The notes beneath the pieces are model-generated. The model searched no databases. It was given only the letters and a program-made list of their open reading frames with translations, and was not told where the DNA came from. Below, piece after piece: positions 40,009 through 49,398 of a stretch of DNA of 64,000 nt. Both the position numbers and the translations under genes were made by a program. Position 1 is the first letter of the stretch. Every line of letters starts with the position of its first letter. The DNA is from Hyphomicrobium sp. (GTDB taxonomy: Bacteria; Pseudomonadota; Alphaproteobacteria; Rhizobiales; Hyphomicrobiaceae): assembly GCA_002928735.1 (NCBI GenBank), contig PERL01000002.1:124001-188000 (forward strand), in the 5' to 3' direction.

Positions 40009-40764
40009 TTAGGGCAGCGTAACCTTGGCCGAGAACACGAAGCGCTCGTCGGAAAGGCCCGTATAGAAGTCGCCAGGGATTTGATCGTAGTCGGTGTCCC
40101 AGTAGCGGAAGTCCATCGTAAACTTTTCAACACCGACGGACAAACCGACGTTCCAGTACATGTAAGCGTCATTGGCACCAGGTGCGACGGCAAACCAACC
40201 CTGGCTGTCCGTATCCTCGGTGTAACCGATGAGACCGCTGAGCGTCGGGCTGAAGATGCCGACCTGAGGCAGCGTATAAGCAAGTGTACCTTCGATCGAG
40301 TAGACCTCAGGTGCGTTCGACTGATCAGGCTGGTACCAGAAGGTCACGCCGCCGGACAGGTTCTTGACGATCTCCATAGACGCGCCAGCTTTCAACTCGA
40401 TGTAATCGAGATCGGCTTCGTCAGCGGGATAAAGATAATAAACAGCGCCGAAATCGAAGGTGACCGGCCCAAGAACCGGCTTCACGCCTGCGTAGAGGTC
40501 GAGTTCCCAAGGTTCATAGGCGCCGTTGTCAATGTTCGATGCCCATGCACCGGCGTAGAAGATGCCGTAGCTCATATCGATCGAGCCCTGAGCGGCCGGA
40601 TCTTCGTTCGACAAAGACAGACCGCGGAAAATGTAATCCGAGGTCGCGCCGAGCGTCACCGACCAGCTGAATTCGCGATCTTCAGCAGCGGCCGGAGCGG
40701 CCGACGCGGCGAAGGCGAGGGTGGCTACGCTCGCGGCTCCGAGAAGTGTTTTCTTGATGGTCAT
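40009..40764 (-). CDS. TorF family putative porin (outer membrane)
   Basis: A 251-residue protein with a 27-residue signal peptide (TIKKTLLGAASVATLAFAASAAPAAAE). The mature part begins FSWSVTLGATSDYIFRGLSLS, the hallmark of the TorF/TIGR02001 group, and alternates beta strands rich in Tyr, Trp and Phe down to the C-terminal RFVFSAKVTLP, typical of outer-membrane barrels. The transported solute is unknown. The ATG at 40764 is used, as the upstream extension is not signal-like. A terminator lies downstream. Confidence 0.88.
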   Translation of the reverse strand: MTIKKTLLGAASVATLAFAASAAPAAAEDREFSWSVTLGATSDYIFRGLSLSNEDPAAQGSIDMSYGIFYAGAWASNIDNGAYEPWELDLYAGVKPVLGPVTFDFGAVYYLYPADEADLDYIELKAGASMEIVKNLSGGVTFWYQPDQSNAPEVYSIEGTLAYTLPQVGIFSPTLSGLIGYTEDTDSQGWFAVAPGANDAYMYWNVGLSVGVEKFTMDFRYWDTDYDQIPGDFYTGLSDERFVFSAKVTLP

Positions 40765-41172
40765 GCTTAAAACCCCCGTCCATTGTCTCTGCACCGGCCC
40801 CGCGTGTCCCACCCGCAACCAAGTGGTCGCAACTGAATCGGCGCCTGCTGGAGATCAGAAAAACAGGAAAACGACCTACATCACAAGCAGAGTCAGCCGT
40901 TTGGCATTGGGTTCGAGTCACGGTGTCACTGATCAGCAACTGCCTACGGTTATTGGTCAAATGGATGCCAGGAAACGCATCTTTTTTGATCAGGGCTCCT
41001 GGTCCGTCCGGTCGCACCTGATCGGTTTTCCGGCATCAAGGCACGCTGCAGTGCAAACTGCCAGGTCATCTTGAGGGGCCTCTTTTGGCGTATAAGGGGT
41101 GCTGACGCACTTCAGGCTGCCATTTCCACAGCTGCTCCACCGATTCACCCACTCACTCGATAGGCTTCCCGC
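40765..41172. other. Intergenic region between divergent porin and SDR genes
   Basis: A 408-base stretch with no supportable gene. It is less GC-rich in the middle (about 40860-41000), as expected for promoter DNA. A small hairpin GCAGT-N4-ACTGC lies near 41047. No clear regulator palindrome was seen. Confidence 0.45.
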
Positions 41173-41967
41173 ATGTCCACGGCCCCCGCCCGCCCTGTCG
41201 TTCTCATCACCGGTGCCGCGCGCCGGATAGGACGGGCGATCGCTCTCGATATGGCGGGGCGGGGCTACGATGTTGCGATCCATTTCCGTCAATCGCGGGA
41301 TGCGGCTGAAGCTGCGGTGGTCGAGATGCGGGGTCTGGGAGCGCGGGCTGTGGCGCTGGCGGGCGACCTTGCCAAGCCGGAAGATGTCGCGCGGCTGGTT
41401 CCTGAATGTTGCGCTGCACTCGGTCCGCCCTCGGTCCTGGTCAACAATGCGAGCGAGTTTCAGCCGGACTCGGTCGTCTCGACGACGCTCGAGAGTTGGA
41501 CGGCCCACCTCGACATCAACCTGCGCGCACCGGTGTTTCTGGCGCAAGATTTGGTGCGGCATCTCCCGGCTGGAACCGACGGAAATATCATCAACATCAT
41601 CGATCAGCGCGTGTGGAAGCTGACGCCGGAGTTCTTCTCGTACACGCTCTCGAAAGCGGGGCTTTGGACGGCGACGCGGACGCTCGCCCAGGCGCTGGCG
41701 CCGCGGGTGCGGGTGAATGCGATCGGACCGGGTCCGGTGTTGAAGAGCATCCACCAAACGGAAGAGGATTTCGCCGCCGAGGTTGCCTCGACGCTTTTGC
41801 ACCGCGGGCCCTCGACGGCGGAAATCGCGGCCGCCGTGCGCTTCATTCTCGATGCACCGGCGATGACCGGACAGATGATCGCGCTCGACGGCGGGCAGCA
41901 TCTGACATGGAGCGAGGGTGAGCATAATCCTACTGCGATCAACGCGTTGGCAGATGGCAATTCGTAG
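41173..41967 (+). CDS. SDR family oxidoreductase, pteridine reductase/FolM-like
   Basis: A 264-residue short-chain dehydrogenase. TGAARRIGRAIALDMAGRG with an arginine pair after TGA is the NADPH motif of pteridine and dihydromonapterin reductases (PTR1/FolM). VLVNNASEFQPD, IIDQRVWKLTPEFFSYTLSKAGLW (catalytic Tyr-x-x-x-Lys, with Asp in place of the usual Ser) and VRVNAIGPGPVL are also of that subgroup. It may supply reduced folates or pterins. No folate genes are adjacent. Confidence 0.85.
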   Translation: MSTAPARPVVLITGAARRIGRAIALDMAGRGYDVAIHFRQSRDAAEAAVVEMRGLGARAVALAGDLAKPEDVARLVPECCAALGPPSVLVNNASEFQPDSVVSTTLESWTAHLDINLRAPVFLAQDLVRHLPAGTDGNIINIIDQRVWKLTPEFFSYTLSKAGLWTATRTLAQALAPRVRVNAIGPGPVLKSIHQTEEDFAAEVASTLLHRGPSTAEIAAAVRFILDAPAMTGQMIALDGGQHLTWSEGEHNPTAINALADGNS

Positions 41968-42150
41968 CGCAAACCGACTTCGCCACATTTCCTCCGTTCC
42001 CTGCCCCAACTGACGCCGCAAATGTCAGCGACGAAGAGGGACTGCCGTGCGGGCCCCCCTCGTTTACCGCTCTTTAAGGTTAAACCTTTAGGAACGGTTA
42101 GTTGTGTTGGGTGCCCTTGTCCGGGCGCCGCGTAAAGAACGGAAAAAGCC

Positions 42151-43419
42151 ATGAGAGCCTTCGCCGGAGCGACTTTCGCTGCAGTTGCGTGCCTGCTGTC
42201 CCCTGCCCTCTCCTCCCCTGCCGCCGCGGCCGAATTGCCCGGCATCAAAGCGTCCTCATCCAACGCCGTTCCCGAATGCGCCACGCCTGGGCGGCTGATG
42301 GCGTTTCTCAAATCGCGCAATTCGAAGCTCGCAGACCGCTATGACGGCATCGCCACCGAATACATGCGCCACGGCGAAGACCTCGGGGTACGCTGGGATT
42401 ACGCATTCTTCCAGATGATGCTGGAAACCGGCAACCTCACCTACAAAGGCGACGTGAAGGCCGAGCAGAACAACTTCGCCGGACTGGGCGCTACAGGACG
42501 CGGAGCGCGCGGAGAATCCTTCGACGACGTTTCGAAGGGTGTGCGGGCTCATTTGCAGCATGTGCTGATGTACGGCGGTGAAAAAATCGAGAACCCAGTC
42601 GCAGAGCGCACGCGCAACATCCAAGAATGGGGCGTGCTGACCGACTGGCAGAAGACGATCAAGACGCCGATCACCTACACGCATCTCGCCAAGAAGTGGG
42701 CGCCGACCAGCAAGGCCTACACGCGTGATATCGCCGGCATCGCGGATGCGTTTTATGAGAGCGTTTGCAAGGATAGCGATGCGCAGCCCGAACTCGTCGC
42801 TGAAGCCCGCCAGGGGCGGACCGCGACTGCCGACGCCGCTGTTGCCAAGGTTGCTACCGAACCGGCCATTTCGAAAGCTGATGCGGCTCCGGCTGGCAAG
42901 GGTGCAGAGCTTGCTAAGAAGGCCATCGCGGAGGCGCGGGCTTCGTCTGACATTCCCACACGCACGGGCCTCGGCGCCGGCGAATTGGCCAAGGCCGTCG
43001 CTGTGACGGCGCCGAAGCAGCCCACGGGTCCATCTCCGAGCGTAAAGATCCTCAATGCAACGCCGGCTGAGACGCCGAGCAACGGTTTGCCGCCCGAAAG
43101 CGACACCGCGAAGGTGGCGACTGCGTCGTTCACCGGACAGGCCGCAGCCGCGACTGCCGGTAAAGCCAAGGCGCCGGAAGCTAAGTCAGCATCGTGCCGG
43201 GTTTGGACTGCGAGTTACGGCGGTGCCAAGGCCATTATCATCAAGGCATCGGCTTCGGGTGCCACGAATTACACGGTGCTCGACGTGAACGAGGGCGCGG
43301 AGAAAAAGGAAGCCGAAGCCTACATCAGCGCTTACGCCAAGGGCGGCGAGATGGTGGGCGAATTTGGTTCGCCGACACAGGCGCTCGACAAGGCCTTCGA
43401 ACTTTGCCCGGAAGGCTGA
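42151..43419 (+). CDS. Exported glucosaminidase-like peptidoglycan hydrolase, copy 1
   Basis: A 422-residue protein with a signal peptide (residues 1-27). Residues 40-250 form a glucosaminidase/FlgJ-like domain: WDYAFFQMMLETGNLTY contains the likely catalytic E92, followed by NNFAGLGATG and the stabilising FDDVSKGVRAHLQHVLMYGG. A low-complexity Ala/Lys linker follows (about 215-345). The last 75 residues, bounded by two cysteines (CRVWTASYGG and FELCPEG), form a small domain shared with the next gene. AAGGTT-A-AACCTT, an inverted repeat at 42076-42088, lies upstream. Confidence 0.85.
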   Translation: MRAFAGATFAAVACLLSPALSSPAAAAELPGIKASSSNAVPECATPGRLMAFLKSRNSKLADRYDGIATEYMRHGEDLGVRWDYAFFQMMLETGNLTYKGDVKAEQNNFAGLGATGRGARGESFDDVSKGVRAHLQHVLMYGGEKIENPVAERTRNIQEWGVLTDWQKTIKTPITYTHLAKKWAPTSKAYTRDIAGIADAFYESVCKDSDAQPELVAEARQGRTATADAAVAKVATEPAISKADAAPAGKGAELAKKAIAEARASSDIPTRTGLGAGELAKAVAVTAPKQPTGPSPSVKILNATPAETPSNGLPPESDTAKVATASFTGQAAAATAGKAKAPEAKSASCRVWTASYGGAKAIIIKASASGATNYTVLDVNEGAEKKEAEAYISAYAKGGEMVGEFGSPTQALDKAFELCPEG

Positions 43420-43477
43420 GACGCCGGTTTCGGTGTGTGCCACCCCTAGACAAAACTGCGAGAGAGGATTGCCCGAA

Positions 43478-44527
43478 GTGACGCGCCGTCCTCTCTCTTT
43501 TCCTTTAGCGTTGCTCGCTCTGGTTGCGGCTGGAGCCATCTTGGCGCCGGCCGTCGAGGCTGCCAAACCGGCGTTGCCGGAGATCAGAACGTCCGAACAA
43601 AACCGTGTTCCACGGTGCGTGACGCCGGACCGGCTGATGGCGTTTTTGAAAACGCGCAATCCGCGCCCCGATCCGCGCTACCGCGACATTGCCCGCTACT
43701 ACAAGCAGTGGGGCGAGGCGTGGCGCGTGCGATGGGATTACGCCTTCTTTCAGATGGCAATTGAAACCAATTTTCTCACGTACCGTCAGCCGAATGGCAA
43801 GATGGGCGACGTCGATCCGCTGCAGTACAATTTTGCCGGTATCGGCACGACAGGGGGTGGGGTTCCCGGCGACCGTTTTCCGGATGTGAAGACGGGCGTG
43901 CTGGCCCAGATCCAGCACCTTGTCGCGTACTCGGGCGAGCGGCTCGCCAATCCGGTGGCACCGCGCACGCAATTGAAGCAGGACGACATCATCGAAGCCT
44001 CGCTGCGGCTCAACCGGACGGTGCGGTTCTCGGACTTGTCGCGGCGGTGGGCGGTGGATCCCAAGTACGGATCATCGATTGCCTGGGTGGCGGAGCAGTT
44101 CCGGCAGCAACAGTGTCCGAACCCGGATGTAGGGCCGCCGGAAGAGGTTGCTGAGAGGCCGGCCAAAAAGCCGCTGTCGCTCAAGATCAAGCCCGTTGAG
44201 GCGGTCGCCAGTCGGCGGCCGGAGCCGTTTGCCAGGGCTCCAGCTGTGCGGGGGCCGGGCGCTTGTCTCATCCAGACGGCCTCCTATGGCGGGCGGGCGA
44301 CCGTTTTGATCCGGCATGAGACCACCCAGCGCACGGAGTATACCGCTTTGACTGTTCTCGACGGGTTCGAGAGCAGCATGACGGATCAATACATTCAGGC
44401 GCGTGCGCCTGGGGCTCAGCCCATCGGGTCGTTCCATGATCAGACGGCGGCGCTGGCCAAGGCGCGGGAGCTTTGTCCGCCGGATGCTGTGGAGACCGGG
44501 CCCGCGCAAGAGGCCTCGGCGCGCTGA
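43478..44527 (+). CDS. Exported glucosaminidase-like peptidoglycan hydrolase, copy 2
   Basis: A 349-residue paralogue of the preceding gene. The GTG at 43478 follows GAGAGAGGA and gives a signal peptide (FPLALLALVAAGAILAPAVEA). RCVTPDRLMAFLKTRN, WDYAFFQMAIETNFLTY (likely catalytic Glu), YNFAGIGTTGGGVPG and VLAQIQHLVAYSGERL match copy 1 in order. The linker is much shorter, and the C-terminal domain again runs from CLIQTASYGG to ARELCPPDA. It lies 58 bases after copy 1, so the pair is a tandem duplication, probably cotranscribed. Confidence 0.84.
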   Translation: MTRRPLSFPLALLALVAAGAILAPAVEAAKPALPEIRTSEQNRVPRCVTPDRLMAFLKTRNPRPDPRYRDIARYYKQWGEAWRVRWDYAFFQMAIETNFLTYRQPNGKMGDVDPLQYNFAGIGTTGGGVPGDRFPDVKTGVLAQIQHLVAYSGERLANPVAPRTQLKQDDIIEASLRLNRTVRFSDLSRRWAVDPKYGSSIAWVAEQFRQQQCPNPDVGPPEEVAERPAKKPLSLKIKPVEAVASRRPEPFARAPAVRGPGACLIQTASYGGRATVLIRHETTQRTEYTALTVLDGFESSMTDQYIQARAPGAQPIGSFHDQTAALAKARELCPPDAVETGPAQEASAR

Positions 44528-44612
44528 CCAGCGTCAGTAGGCATCGTTGGCCTTGATCCTTCGCGGCGCCTTTGGCGTACTGGAAGGGAACCGACCAGAG
44601 AGGTTGCTCCCC

Positions 44613-45206
44613 ATGTTGCGCGCGCTCGCATTGAAGGCCTTTTCCATGACCCTGCTTGCTTCAACGGCTGCTGCCGTTTCCGCCGCCGATACGCCGCAGA
44701 GCGGAAGCGCCTATGACTTCTCTTTCACGTCGATCGACGGGAAGCCGATGCCACTATCGGATTTCAAAGGCAAAGCCGTGCTGGTTGTGAACACCGCGTC
44801 GTTCTGCGGCTTCACGCAGCAATATAAGGGTCTGCAGGCGCTCTACGAAAAATATGAAGCGAAAGGTTTCGTTGTGGTGGGCGTCCCGTCGAACGATTTT
44901 GGCGCGCAGGAGCCGGGCTCGGCAACGCAGATCAAGGAGTTCTGTGAAGGTGCATTCGGGATCACCTTTCCGCTGACGGAAAAGGTGCCGGTGACGGGCG
45001 CTGCGGCGCATCCGTTCTATCAGTGGGCAGTGGCAACGCTCGGGCCCAAGTCCGCGCCGGGCTGGAACTTTCACAAGTATCTGGTGGGGCGCGATGGGCG
45101 GATCGTATCGTCGTTCTATTCGGGCGCGGCGCCGGACTCAAAAGAGGTTGTGGCGGCGGTTGAGCAAGAACTCGCCAAGTCAGCGGACCGCTCCGTCACG
45201 CAATAG
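44613..45206 (+). CDS. Glutathione peroxidase family, exported
   Basis: A 197-residue thiol peroxidase with an N-terminal signal peptide (residues 1-25), implying periplasmic action. VVNTASFCGFTQQYKGLQAL carries the peroxidatic C65, and VPSNDFGAQEPGS provides Q99. The WNFHKYLVGRDG motif supplies the Trp and Asn of the catalytic tetrad. Bacterial members often use thioredoxin rather than glutathione. The ATG at 44613 begins the signal peptide. It ends three bases before a convergent gene. Confidence 0.93.
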   Translation: MLRALALKAFSMTLLASTAAAVSAADTPQSGSAYDFSFTSIDGKPMPLSDFKGKAVLVVNTASFCGFTQQYKGLQALYEKYEAKGFVVVGVPSNDFGAQEPGSATQIKEFCEGAFGITFPLTEKVPVTGAAAHPFYQWAVATLGPKSAPGWNFHKYLVGRDGRIVSSFYSGAAPDSKEVVAAVEQELAKSADRSVTQ

Positions 45207-45209
45207 GCG

Positions 45210-45509
45210 TTAGCTGCCGCGTGCGGCTGGGAAGAGTTTGTAGCCGAGAACGGCCCATACGAGGCCGGAAGCAAAGCCGACGAGTAGCATGCCGGCTTCA
45301 CCGCCCAACGCATGGATACTGAACAGTCCGAGGGTGGCTGCGAGCCAGTAGAGCAGGAACCCTGCGAACGCACCGGCGAATGCGGCGACGGGGATCTTCT
45401 GCCACTGGTCGGCAGTGCGGCCGAGCAGAAACGCGACCAGGATGGTGGCAGGGTTCAGCACGCCGAGGAGAACCACGGTTTGCGGATCGAACGGGTTGAT
45501 GTCGATCAC
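45210..45509 (-). CDS. Small membrane protein, hypothetical
   Basis: A 99-residue membrane protein with about three helices (VVLLGVLNPATILVAFLLG; VAAFAGAFAGFLLYWLAATLGLF; GMLLVGFASGLVWAVLGYKLF). The GTG at 45509 overlaps the chorismate mutase stop as GTGA, so the two are translationally coupled. The longer frame upstream is antisense-like and is not used. No family is recognised with confidence. Confidence 0.75.
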   Translation of the reverse strand: MIDINPFDPQTVVLLGVLNPATILVAFLLGRTADQWQKIPVAAFAGAFAGFLLYWLAATLGLFSIHALGGEAGMLLVGFASGLVWAVLGYKLFPAARGS

Positions 45510-45835
45510 GCGCCTTTGCCCCCATTGCCTTCCGACTGCTTGCGCAGGTTTTCTTCCTCGTACTGGATGAACCAGCCGATCATCTGCCGCCAAAGCGCTT
45601 CGCACAGATCGGGCGAGACGCCCTTTTCCGTTGCCTGCACGCGGACCTTGTCGATGACTTGCTGAATGCGCCAGGGGACGACGGCGCCTTCGGCGGATTT
45701 CAGCTTCAATTGCCAGGCGCGGTCGACATAGCCGAACCGTTCGGCGATGAGGTCGACAAGTTCACGGTCGATCCGGTCAATCTCATCGCGGACCTGGCTC
45801 ATGTCGGCGCATTCCCAGGGACGTTTCGGATCCAT
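45506..45835 (-). CDS. Chorismate mutase, AroQ type
   Basis: A 109-residue all-helical AroQ fold. MSQVRDEIDRIDRELVDLIAERFGYV gives the first helix with the conserved Arg, and PWRIQQVIDKVRVQATEKGVSPDL continues the active site. It converts chorismate to prephenate for Phe/Tyr synthesis. Isochorismate-pyruvate lyases (PchB) are close relatives and cannot be excluded. The ATG at 45835 lies immediately after the gatA stop (45838). Confidence 0.9.
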   Translation of the reverse strand: MDPKRPWECADMSQVRDEIDRIDRELVDLIAERFGYVDRAWQLKLKSAEGAVVPWRIQQVIDKVRVQATEKGVSPDLCEALWRQMIGWFIQYEEENLRKQSEGNGGKGA

Positions 45836-45837
45836 TT

Positions 45838-47334
45838 TCAGCGCCCCTTTGACGTTGAGAGCCACCACTTTTGCGGCGGCGTGATGCGGCCAGCGGCGTC
45901 TTCGATCACTTTACCGGCGCGGAATAGCGTGCCTTCGTCGAAGGGCTTGCCGATGAACTGCAGGCCGAGCGGCGTGCCTTCAGACGAGAGGCCGGCCGGC
46001 ACCGACATGCCGGGGAGGCCGGCCATGTTCACGGTGACGGTGAAGATATCTTCCAGGTACATGGCGAGCGGGTCGCCGGTTTTTTCCCCGAAGGCGAAGG
46101 CGGGCGAGGGCGTCGTGGGCGTGAGGACCACATCGACTTTGTTCCAGGCTTCGTCGAAGTCGCGCTTAATGAGCGTGCGGACTTTCTGGGCCTTCAGGTA
46201 ATAGGCATCGTAGTAGCCGGCGGAGAGGACGTAGGTTCCGATCAAGACGCGGCGGCGCACTTCCTTGCCGAATCCGGCGGCGCGGGTCTGCGAATACATA
46301 TCGGTGATGTCTTTGCCAGGGACGCGCAGGCCATAGCGGACGCCATCGTAGCGGGCGAGGTTGGAGGAGGCTTCGGCGGGGGCGACAATGTAGTAGGCGG
46401 GGAGCGCATACTTGGTGTGCGGAAGCGAAATTTCGTGAATCGTCGCGCCGGCAGCCTTCAGCCATTCGATGCCCTGCTGCCAGAGGGCTTCGATCTCCTT
46501 CGACATGCCCTCGACGCGGTATTCCTTGGGCACGCCGACGCGCAGGCCCTTCACGCCCTGGCGCATTTGCGCGGCGTAGTCAGGAACGGGGGCGTCGACG
46601 CAGGTGGAATCTTTAGGATCGTAGCCGGCCATGGCGCCAAGCATGACGGCTGTGTCTTCGACCGTCTTGGCGATGGGGCCGGCTTGATCGAGCGAGGAGG
46701 CGAAGGCCACAATGCCCCAGCGCGAGCAGCGGCCGTAGGTGGGTTTGATGCCGACGGTGCCGGTGAGGGCGGCGGGCTGGCGGATGGAGCCGCCCGTATC
46801 TGTGGCCGTGGCGCCGAGGCAGAGGTCGGCCGCGACCGCCGATGACGATCCACCCGAGGAGCCGCCAGGGACGAGTTTGGCGTCGCTGCCATTGCGGCGC
46901 CAGGGCGAGACGACGGGACCGAAGGCGCTGGTCTCATTGGACGAGCCCATGGCGAATTCGTCGTTGTTCAACTTGCCGAGCATGACGGCGCCAGCGTTCC
47001 AGAGATTGGCGCCGACGGTCGATTCATAGGTTGGGATGAAGTTACCGAGGATTTTGGAGCACGCGGTCGTGCGCACGCCGTTGGTGCAGAACAGGTCCTT
47101 GTGGCCGAGCGGGATGCCTTCGAGCGCGCGGGCCTCGCCTTTGGCGAGACGGGCATCGGCGGCTTTTGCTTGTGCGCGGGCATGATCGGGCGTGGTGAGC
47201 ACGTAGGCATTGAGCGCGCCGTTGCCGGCCTCGATCGCGGCGATGAAGGCGTCGGTCAGTTCGGTGGCGGTGAACGTCTTTTTCTTCAGCCCGTCGCGGG
47301 CTTCAGTCAGCGTCAGCTTGGTCAAATCCGTCAA
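45838..47334 (-). CDS. gatA: Asp-tRNA(Asn)/Glu-tRNA(Gln) amidotransferase subunit A
   Basis: A 498-residue amidase that releases ammonia from glutamine for transamidation of misacylated tRNA. The Ser-Ser-Lys triad is K79 ([10 protein letters not shown]), the cis-serine in [15 protein letters not shown] (159/160) and S183 in [15 protein letters not shown] start at a TTG at 47334 with AAGGAA about nine bases upstream: it puts the lysine at position 79, as in characterised GatA proteins, and no ATG or GTG is closer. The frame further upstream is antisense-like and overlaps the small membrane gene. Confidence 0.95.
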   Translation of the reverse strand: MTDLTKLTLTEARDGLKKKTFTATELTDAFIAAIEAGNGALNAYVLTTPDHARAQAKAADARLAKGEARALEGIPLGHKDLFCTNGVRTTACSKILGNFIPTYESTVGANLWNAGAVMLGKLNNDEFAMGSSNETSAFGPVVSPWRRNGSDAKLVPGGSSGGSSSAVAADLCLGATATDTGGSIRQPAALTGTVGIKPTYGRCSRWGIVAFASSLDQAGPIAKTVEDTAVMLGAMAGYDPKDSTCVDAPVPDYAAQMRQGVKGLRVGVPKEYRVEGMSKEIEALWQQGIEWLKAAGATIHEISLPHTKYALPAYYIVAPAEASSNLARYDGVRYGLRVPGKDITDMYSQTRAAGFGKEVRRRVLIGTYVLSAGYYDAYYLKAQKVRTLIKRDFDEAWNKVDVVLTPTTPSPAFAFGEKTGDPLAMYLEDIFTVTVNMAGLPGMSVPAGLSSEGTPLGLQFIGKPFDEGTLFRAGKVIEDAAGRITPPQKWWLSTSKGR

Positions 47335-47387
47335 AGTGTAGGTTTCCTTCTCAGCTGCCGCGTTTATCGCCGCCGTGCATCGTTGCT

Positions 47388-47657
47388 TCAGCCGGCCTGA
47401 CGCCGGGCTAGTGCATCGCGGTTCTGAATATAATTCCGGCGCGAATAGTAGAGGCTCACGAAACCGAACAGAATCGAGAGCGGTGCATTGACCTTTTCGG
47501 CGATGTCTCTGGCCTGATCGGCGATCGATTGCGCGCCGGTGCCGAGCGGGCCGAGCGAGCGCTCGGTAACGACGGGTTGGGCAGGTTTGGGCACGGCGAG
47601 CACGATGACGCCGGAGGCAATCAAGAGCAGTGCAAGCAGGGCGAAAATTTTGGTCAT
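47388..47657 (-). CDS. Small membrane protein between gatC and gatA
   Basis: An 89-residue protein. Residues 4-23 are hydrophobic ([19 protein letters not shown]), followed by a polar stretch with [22 protein letters not shown] and a second hydrophobic segment ([19 protein letters not shown]). Gap sizes of 23 bases to gatC and 53 to gatA suggest it is part of the gat operon. No family is recognised. A role in tRNA amidation is unlikely given the topology. Confidence 0.75.
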   Translation of the reverse strand: MTKIFALLALLLIASGVIVLAVPKPAQPVVTERSLGPLGTGAQSIADQARDIAEKVNAPLSILFGFVSLYYSRRNYIQNRDALARRQAG

Positions 47658-47680
47658 GGTGGACCTCGAGTGGTGAGCGC

Positions 47681-47968
47681 TTATTCAACGACCTTGGGAA
47701 CGACGAAGAAATGATCTTCGGTCTGGGGGGCGTTTTTCGTCACCTGATCAGGTATCTCGCCGTCGGTGATCTCGTCGCGGCGCTTGGGGAGCGCGATGGG
47801 GACGACGCGCGTCATGGGTTCCACATTGGAGGTGTCGACCTCACTCAGTTGCTCGACCCAGTTCAGGATGCCGGAGAGCTCCTTCTCGAGCGCCTTGGCC
47901 TCGTCGGGTGTGACCGTTATGCGCGCAAGACGGGCAATGCGCTGGACCGTCGCTTCATCGACCTGCAT
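47681..47968 (-). CDS. gatC: Asp-tRNA(Asn)/Glu-tRNA(Gln) amidotransferase subunit C
   Basis: A 95-residue Gat[23 protein letters not shown] and [26 protein letters not shown] match the family from end to end, as does [17 protein letters not shown] and the final [11 protein letters not shown]. GatC wraps around GatA and supports the GatAB interface. gatB is not in the window, at least not downstream of gatA, where chorismate mutase follows. Confidence 0.96.
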   Translation of the reverse strand: MQVDEATVQRIARLARITVTPDEAKALEKELSGILNWVEQLSEVDTSNVEPMTRVVPIALPKRRDEITDGEIPDQVTKNAPQTEDHFFVVPKVVE

Positions 47969-48114
47969 GGATGTCCCCTGGAACCGGTCTAAGGCGCCGC
48001 AAAACGGCGAGGCCTAGCCGGGGTTGTCTTAACGCCCTTTACCGCGCGGGCGCAACACCATGCGGCGCTCGGCGCGGGTTCGGGTTGCACATAATCCAGC
48101 GGCGCGTCCCCGGT

Positions 48115-48804
48115 TTAGAAGGTCAGGACCTCGCCGACCTTGGGGACCGTGACGGGATTGGGTTTCATTTCTTCGATGAACCGATCGGCGTTGGGGGCGA
48201 TGAGGCCGAACGTGCCGTAATGGCAGGGGATGACGGTTTTGAAGTTGAAGAATTTTTTGCAGGCGAGCGCGGCGGTGCGGGCGCCCATGGTGAAGCGGTC
48301 GCCGATGGGGACGATGCCGATGTCGGGCTGCTGGATCTCGTTGATGAGCGCCATGCCGGGGAAGATATCAGTATCGCCCATGTGCAGGACCTTTTTGCCC
48401 TCGCGCGTATCGAGGATGATGCCGCAGGGGTTGCCGAGATACACGCCGCCGGAGGACGAGGAGTGTTTTGCATCGACGAAGGTGAGACCGAAATCTTGGG
48501 CGCAGACGGTCCCGCCGGTGTTCATAGGTTCGTATTTTTCGACGCCCTGGCCGGCGAGGTACGTGGCCAACTCCCAGACGGCAAAAAGAGTTGCACCGGT
48601 TTTCTTGCAGATGTCGGCGGTGTCGCCGATGTGGTCGTCGTGGCCGTGGGTGAGGGCGACGTGGGTGACGCCCGCCGTGACGGTATCCCAGTCGAGGCCG
48701 GAGGATTCGAAGGTGGGGTTGCCCTTCAAGAAGGGATCGATGAGGATAACGCTGGCGCCCGTTTCGATGCGGAAGGCGGAATGGCCGAGCCAGGTAAGTT
48801 TCAT
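48115..48804 (-). CDS. UPF0173 metal-dependent hydrolase (metallo-beta-lactamase fold)
   Basis: A 229-residue single-domain MBL-fold protein. TWLGHSAFRIE opens the fold, THGHDDHIGD carries the HxHxDH metal site, and HMGDTDIFPGM and IPCHYGTFGL add the remaining ligands. Family members are uncharacterised hydrolases of about this length. It is divergent from ruvX and close to the gat operon. Confidence 0.93.
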   Translation of the reverse strand: MKLTWLGHSAFRIETGASVILIDPFLKGNPTFESSGLDWDTVTAGVTHVALTHGHDDHIGDTADICKKTGATLFAVWELATYLAGQGVEKYEPMNTGGTVCAQDFGLTFVDAKHSSSSGGVYLGNPCGIILDTREGKKVLHMGDTDIFPGMALINEIQQPDIGIVPIGDRFTMGARTAALACKKFFNFKTVIPCHYGTFGLIAPNADRFIEEMKPNPVTVPKVGEVLTF

Positions 48805-48892
48805 GTGTGCCGTCCTCGACTGGTTAAAGCGTGCGACTTGCTGAACGGTTTTCTATAAACACCGGATCGCAGCTTTCAACTCCGGGACAATC

Positions 48893-49396
48893 GTGAGCGC
48901 AGACGACCAAGACAAGCCGGCGACGGGAACGACGTTCCAGGACATCGTGGCGTTTTTTGCCGTGCTGCCGCCGGGGCAGCGGCTGATCGGGATCGATGCG
49001 GGGACGAAGACGCTTGGGCTCGCCCTATCGGATGTGAACCGGGGGATCGCTTCGCCGCTGGAGACGATCAAGAAGACAAAGTTCACGGCGGATGCGGCGC
49101 GGCTTCTGGAGATCTGCTCTGAGCACAAAATCGCGGGCCTCGTGCTGGGCTTGCCGATCAATCTGGATGGGACGGAAGGACCGCGGGCGCAATCGACCCG
49201 GGCGCTCGCGCGCAATCTCAATAAGCTCTCGCTGTTGCCGATCCTGCTGTGGGACGAGCGGCTGACGACGGCAGAGGCCGAACGCATGTTGATTGCCGCC
49301 GATCAGACGCGCAAGCGCCGGGCGGAGGTGATCGACAAGCTTGCCGCCACGATCATTTTGCAGAACGCGCTGGACCGGATGCGGGTGGCGACCTGA
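48893..49396 (+). CDS. ruvX: Holliday junction resolvase-like RuvX (YqgF)
   Basis: A 167-residue RNase H-fold protein. RLIGIDAGTKTLGLALSD carries the first catalytic aspartate, GLVLGLPINLDGTEG the middle block, and LWDERLTTAEAERML and VIDKLAATIILQNALD complete the active site. YqgF proteins process pre-16S rRNA ends, and recombination roles have also been proposed. The start is GTG at 48893. Confidence 0.94.
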   Translation: MSADDQDKPATGTTFQDIVAFFAVLPPGQRLIGIDAGTKTLGLALSDVNRGIASPLETIKKTKFTADAARLLEICSEHKIAGLVLGLPINLDGTEGPRAQSTRALARNLNKLSLLPILLWDERLTTAEAERMLIAADQTRKRRAEVIDKLAATIILQNALDRMRVAT

Positions 49397-49398
49397 TT

